DNA from: JADLHS01 sp964553795
GTDB taxonomy: Bacteria; Verrucomicrobiota; Verrucomicrobiia; Limisphaerales; JADLHS01
NCBI GenBank assembly: GCA_964553795.1
Contig: CAZKMR010000009.1
Location: forward strand, 17,745-81,744
Direction of reading: 5' to 3'
Length of the DNA stretch: 64,000 nt
Part shown: in pieces, positions 61,058 through 64,000 of the stretch
Layout: every line of letters begins with the position of its first letter
Position numbering within the stretch: the first letter of the stretch is position 1
Translations under genes and position numbers: made by a program
The notes under the pieces: model-generated
What the model was told of the DNA's origin: nothing
Databases searched by the model: none
The model's input: only the letters and a program-made list of their open reading frames with translations

Positions 61058-62059
61058 TCAGCCTTGCGGGCGGGCGAGTTGTTTTGCCAATCGCAACGCG
61101 GCCACCATGCTCGAGGGATTCGCGATGCCTTGCCCGGCGATGTCGTAAGCCGTGCCGTGATCGGGAGAAGTGCGCACGAACGGCAGCCCCAAGGTCCAAT
61201 TCACGCCGGTATCGAATGCCACGGCCTTCAGCGGGGCCAAACCCTGGTCGTGATACATCGCCACCACGGCGTCAAATTCCCCGTGCAACGCGTGATGAAA
61301 AACGGTGTCGCCGCTGAGGGGGCCAACGACATTGAAGCCTTTGCGTTGCGCGGCCAGAACGGTTGGCCCGATGGTGGTTTGTTCTTCGTCGCCCATTTGG
61401 CCGCCTTCACCCGCATGCGGATTGAGGCCGCAAACCGCGATGCGCGCGCGTTCCAAGCCGAGATCGCGACACGCCTGTGCCGCGAGTTCGATGGCGAGCA
61501 TGATTTTGACGGGCGTGATGTGACTGACGAGTTGCTTGATGGGCACGTGGGTCGTCACTAACGCTACGCGCAACCAGCGCTCGCGATCATCGTGCCCGAG
61601 CAGCATCATGGCGGTGCGCTCTACGCCGGCGAGATGGGAAAGAAACTCCGTTTGCCCGATGAACGCCTGACCCGCGCGGACAATCGCTTCCTTATTCACG
61701 GGCGCCGTGACCAACGCGTCGAGTTCTTGCCGCAAACAACGCTCTGCGCCATCGCGCAGCCACGCCATCGCGGCCCGTGCCGCCGCAGGAGAACCATCCA
61801 CCAAATCGCCGGGTAACGAGTCACGCAACGGATTGGTCCATAACACGCGATCCGTCGCGCGCGCGTCCGCCAACGGTACGACGGACAGATTGAGTTCCAG
61901 TTGCGCGATGATGCGCTGCACCACTTCGGCATCGCCAATCAGCAGATAGCGTGATTCGTCCCGCGACAATTCCGCCGCGACCGCTTTGAGAGCGACTTCG
62001 GGGCCGACGCCGGTGATGTCTCCCAGCGAAATGCCAATGAGACCGGTCATGATGATCAT
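61058..62059 (-). CDS. pdxA: 4-hydroxythreonine-4-phosphate dehydrogenase
   Basis: A 333-aa NAD-dependent dehydrogenase of pyridoxal phosphate synthesis. The family motifs GISLGDITGVGPEV (normally GDPAGIGPE), TAPVNKEAIVRAG, VALVTTHVPIKQLVSHIT, CGLNPHAGEGGQMG and MYHDQGLAPLKAVAFD, with the metal-binding His residues, are visible. The D-P-A of the first motif is D-I-T here, a minor change. The first ATG is 62059; ATG 62050 (MTGLIGIS) is also possible. It lies 18 bp after the SurA-like gene. Confidence 0.95.
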   Translation of the reverse strand: MIIMTGLIGISLGDITGVGPEVALKAVAAELSRDESRYLLIGDAEVVQRIIAQLELNLSVVPLADARATDRVLWTNPLRDSLPGDLVDGSPAAARAAMAWLRDGAERCLRQELDALVTAPVNKEAIVRAGQAFIGQTEFLSHLAGVERTAMMLLGHDDRERWLRVALVTTHVPIKQLVSHITPVKIMLAIELAAQACRDLGLERARIAVCGLNPHAGEGGQMGDEEQTTIGPTVLAAQRKGFNVVGPLSGDTVFHHALHGEFDAVVAMYHDQGLAPLKAVAFDTGVNWTLGLPFVRTSPDHGTAYDIAGQGIANPSSMVAALRLAKQLARPQG

Positions 62060-62077
62060 GTCACGCGAATGCGCGAC

Positions 62078-63049
62078 TTAAAACTCGAACTGCCGGACGA
62101 AGGTTTTCTTCCGGAGTTTCTCGATATATTGAGCGTGTAATCGTTCGCGCTCCTGTTTGAGCAAGGTCTCCTCGATTTGATCGCGCACTTCGGCAATCGG
62201 CCGCGCATGGGCGGCACGCTTATCTTCCACCAACATGATAAAGAGTGCCTGCGGTGTTTCGATCACGTCGCTCAGCTCGCCCGGTTTCAAGGCAAATGCG
62301 GGGTCCGCCAGTTCCGCCCGCAACACCGAACGGTCCGCCCAACCCCAATCGCCGCCCTGACTGCGTTGCGCGCCTTGCGAATAGATGCTCGCCATCTCGG
62401 AAAACGCCGCGCCACCCTTTAGCTTGCCAATAATTTCGCCGGCGAGGGCGCGCGCTGTTTCTGCCTCTTCGGCGGTGCCTTTGTTGAGCATGATCATCCG
62501 CAGCTTCACCTGTTCATCCACCTGGTAATCGTCTTTATGCTCGTTGTAATACGCCTCGATTTTGTAGGGCGAAATGATCGTTTCTTGGTGGATATTCTTG
62601 ATCCGCATCTGCCCGACGAGAAAGCGCTCGCGCGTTTGTTGCCGCCACTTTTCGAAAGTAATGCCGCGCGCCTGCAGCGTCTTCGTCAGCGTGGCTCGAT
62701 CGCCGAAGCGCTTGATCTCATCCTGCACCACTTCGTCAATGATGCTTTCCGGCATCGTGTAACCCGACGCTTCAAAATCCCGCAACATCAACTGATGCTC
62801 AACCGAACGTTTGAGGCTATCGCGCAGCGCGTCGTCGATTTTCTGATTGAACACCGCCGGCTGCCGCCCGTAGAGACGTTTGTATTCGTCCAGCAGCAAC
62901 AATACGTCGGCCTCCACTTCGCCGTAGGTAATGACGGACTTGTGGACCACGGCTTTGATGCCGTTGACCAAATCCGCGCGGGCGTCCATTGCCGTCCCCA
63001 GCGCCGCCAGGCCGAGCATCAATACCAAGGGTGAAATCTTTTTCTTCAC
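62078..63049 (-). CDS. SurA-like periplasmic chaperone/peptidyl-prolyl isomerase
   Basis: A 323-aa exported protein with signal peptide (SPLVLMLGLAALGTAMDARA), a SurA N-terminal helical region (ALRDSLKRSVEHQLMLRDFE) and one parvulin domain near 185-285 (VKLRMIMLNKGTAEEAETAR, SQGGDWGWADRSVLRAELAD). It likely chaperones outer membrane proteins. E. coli SurA has two parvulin domains; only one is seen here. It lies directly upstream of pdxA, the same order as surA-pdxA in E. coli. Confidence 0.92.
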   Translation of the reverse strand: MKKKISPLVLMLGLAALGTAMDARADLVNGIKAVVHKSVITYGEVEADVLLLLDEYKRLYGRQPAVFNQKIDDALRDSLKRSVEHQLMLRDFEASGYTMPESIIDEVVQDEIKRFGDRATLTKTLQARGITFEKWRQQTRERFLVGQMRIKNIHQETIISPYKIEAYYNEHKDDYQVDEQVKLRMIMLNKGTAEEAETARALAGEIIGKLKGGAAFSEMASIYSQGAQRSQGGDWGWADRSVLRAELADPAFALKPGELSDVIETPQALFIMLVEDKRAAHARPIAEVRDQIEETLLKQERERLHAQYIEKLRKKTFVRQFEF

Positions 63050-63304
63050 AGTCCTCGGATGCTAGGCCCGGACCCCATGAGGGTCAAGCATCCGCCCGGG
63101 ATCGCCCCATACCGGGCCGTGGGGCAGGGGGGCACACGTTCCGCCGGTACGTCCAACGCGTAAGGTGCCCGCACCCGGCGCGCCGCCTGGCCAATGGAAA
63201 CCTTCGCTCCAAAATCCTTCTGCCTGCGTAGCAGCCGCAGGGAATAGCCGCGATGTCTGAGCGGCACTTCCAGTCATACCTCGCGCCTGTGCCCCAGTTG
63301 GACG
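63050..63304. repeat. GC-rich structured intergenic region, candidate dispersed repeat
   Basis: 255 bp between the SurA-like gene and the cut repeat protein. It is very GC-rich with several short inverted repeats, for example GCCCCA/TGGGGC around 63103-63125 and GGTGCCCGCACC at 63163. Two overlapping short ORFs (73 and 71 aa) on the minus strand are not convincing as proteins. I cannot name the element. Confidence 0.35.
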
Positions 63305-64000
63305 TTAAGGCGCGACGCCGCGCACGGCTCGGTAAAAGCGCGTGCCGGCGTCGCCTGGATTCGGATCGGTGACGACGATTAATCCCGTTTCGTCCGCGGT
63401 GGCGACGGTCAGGTTTTGCCAGTTGGGCGGCGACAACGTGCTCGCCGATTGCACCGTGTAGGTGAAACCCGGCAAGCCGCTTAACTGAATCGAGACATTC
63501 GTGCCGCCAAGGGAATTGATGCTGAGGACATCGTCCCCGGCGGGATCGGGAATGACCACCACGGCCACCAAGCCGGTGCTCGCGCCGCCTTGCCCGTCCG
63601 AAATGACATAAGTGAAAGTGTCGTCATTCGTGCTGCCAAACACCGGCGCGTAGTAGAGCCAGTTGTTGCTCGTGGTAATTGTTGCGCCGTCGCTGCTGAG
63701 AGACGCGACGTTGGTCACCACCAATTCATCCGCTTCCACGTCAAAGTCATTGGTGGTCAGACTGGACAAGGGGAACAACGCGCCTTGCGTCATCCAGCGC
63801 GCAAGCTGGTCTGCGCCCGCTACCGGTGGATCATTCACCGGCACAACATTGAGATCGAAGGCTGTGGTCGTTTCATTGGTGCCATCGCTGACGAACAGGC
63901 TGATGGTCGCGCTACCAAAAGCGTTGGTCGTCGGCATGAGTGTGACGGTGCGATTGGTGTCCGTGCCACCGAGGAGAATGGCGTCGTGGGCCACCAGCGC
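63305..64000 (-). CDS. C-terminal part of a large secreted cadherin-like repeat protein
   Basis: The gene continues past the right window edge. The 231 visible residues have two Ig/cadherin-like repeats: GSATISLFVSDGTNETTTAF plus LNVVPVNDPPVAGADQ, and APVFGSTNDDTFTYVISDGQ plus GGASTGLVAVVVIPDPAGDD. The last ~62 residues are a C-terminal module (FTYTVQSASTLSPPNWQNL ... TRFYRAVRGVAP) like that of the agarase and the repeat protein at 21068. It is probably a cell-surface or secreted protein. Confidence 0.8.
   Translation of the reverse strand, partial: ALVAHDAILLGGTDTNRTVTLMPTTNAFGSATISLFVSDGTNETTTAFDLNVVPVNDPPVAGADQLARWMTQGALFPLSSLTTNDFDVEADELVVTNVASLSSDGATITTSNNWLYYAPVFGSTNDDTFTYVISDGQGGASTGLVAVVVIPDPAGDDVLSINSLGGTNVSIQLSGLPGFTYTVQSASTLSPPNWQNLTVATADETGLIVVTDPNPGDAGTRFYRAVRGVAP

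Noticed and set aside
1..64000. CRISPR arrays, IS elements, rRNA genes or prophage genes
   Set aside because: I saw no repeat-spacer pattern, transposase, rRNA core sequence or phage structural gene anywhere in the window.

Overview
The window looks like a scaffold from a Verrucomicrobiota genome, most likely the Pedosphaera/Limisphaerales side (old subdivision 3). This is inferred from content, not from a search: many pseudopilin-like proteins with an FTLIELLVVIAIIAILA leader and an ADGH tail, sulfatases, a PEP-CTERM protein, autotransporter-type beta-strand repeats, beta-propeller histidine kinases, GC-rich DNA and very tight gene packing with ATGA/TTGA start-stop overlaps. It is an assembled scaffold: a 100-N gap is flanked by an exact 55-bp duplication that splits ruvX.

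Layout. 1-11.5 kb is mostly housekeeping: end of nagB, folA, a secreted DUF4412-like protein, yebC, a TIM-barrel sugar isomerase, three pseudopilin-like genes, a truA/trmL tRNA-modification cluster with ruvX, cutC, ftsY, a PHP phosphoesterase and nusB. Two tRNA genes (Leu-CAG, Arg-TCG) follow at 11.6-11.8 kb, then a decayed sulfatase fragment.

12-30.4 kb is the accessory core. A leftward unit encodes a pseudopilin-like protein, a 1142-aa beta-strand-repeat protein, a PEP-CTERM protein, a GH50 agarase-like glycoside hydrolase, two sulfatases and a parallel beta-helix protein, with overlaps or very short gaps from the PEP-CTERM gene onward. Three consecutive products share one ~200-aa N-terminal domain that I do not recognise. 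Divergently lie a sugar-binding lipoprotein without transporter genes, a propeller histidine kinase and a LuxR-type response regulator. A palindrome sits between the two units. I read this as a sensing and degradation locus for a sulfated polysaccharide, perhaps an agar-like galactan, using a surface-display architecture rather than SusCD.

30.8-40.5 kb holds a TetR-regulated RND efflux pair with a visible operator and terminator, then a complete branched-chain amino acid type ABC transporter (binding protein, livHMGF). 40.5-50 kb holds an L-threonine aldolase-like enzyme, a serine hydrolase, the conserved rpmH-rnpA-yidD-yidC-khpB cluster, mobA with a MOSC gene, an RRM protein with terminator, infA, a YkgJ-type protein, galK and a pterin dehydratase. 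50-64 kb holds small membrane proteins with GYF domains, trpD, a split MacAB-TolC-like system with a sua5 gene inside it, two cyclophilins (one exported), an LTxxQ protein, pdxA, a SurA-like chaperone, and the end of a large secreted repeat protein. Nearly all intergenic space is short; the one stretch over 300 bp is 30413-30843.
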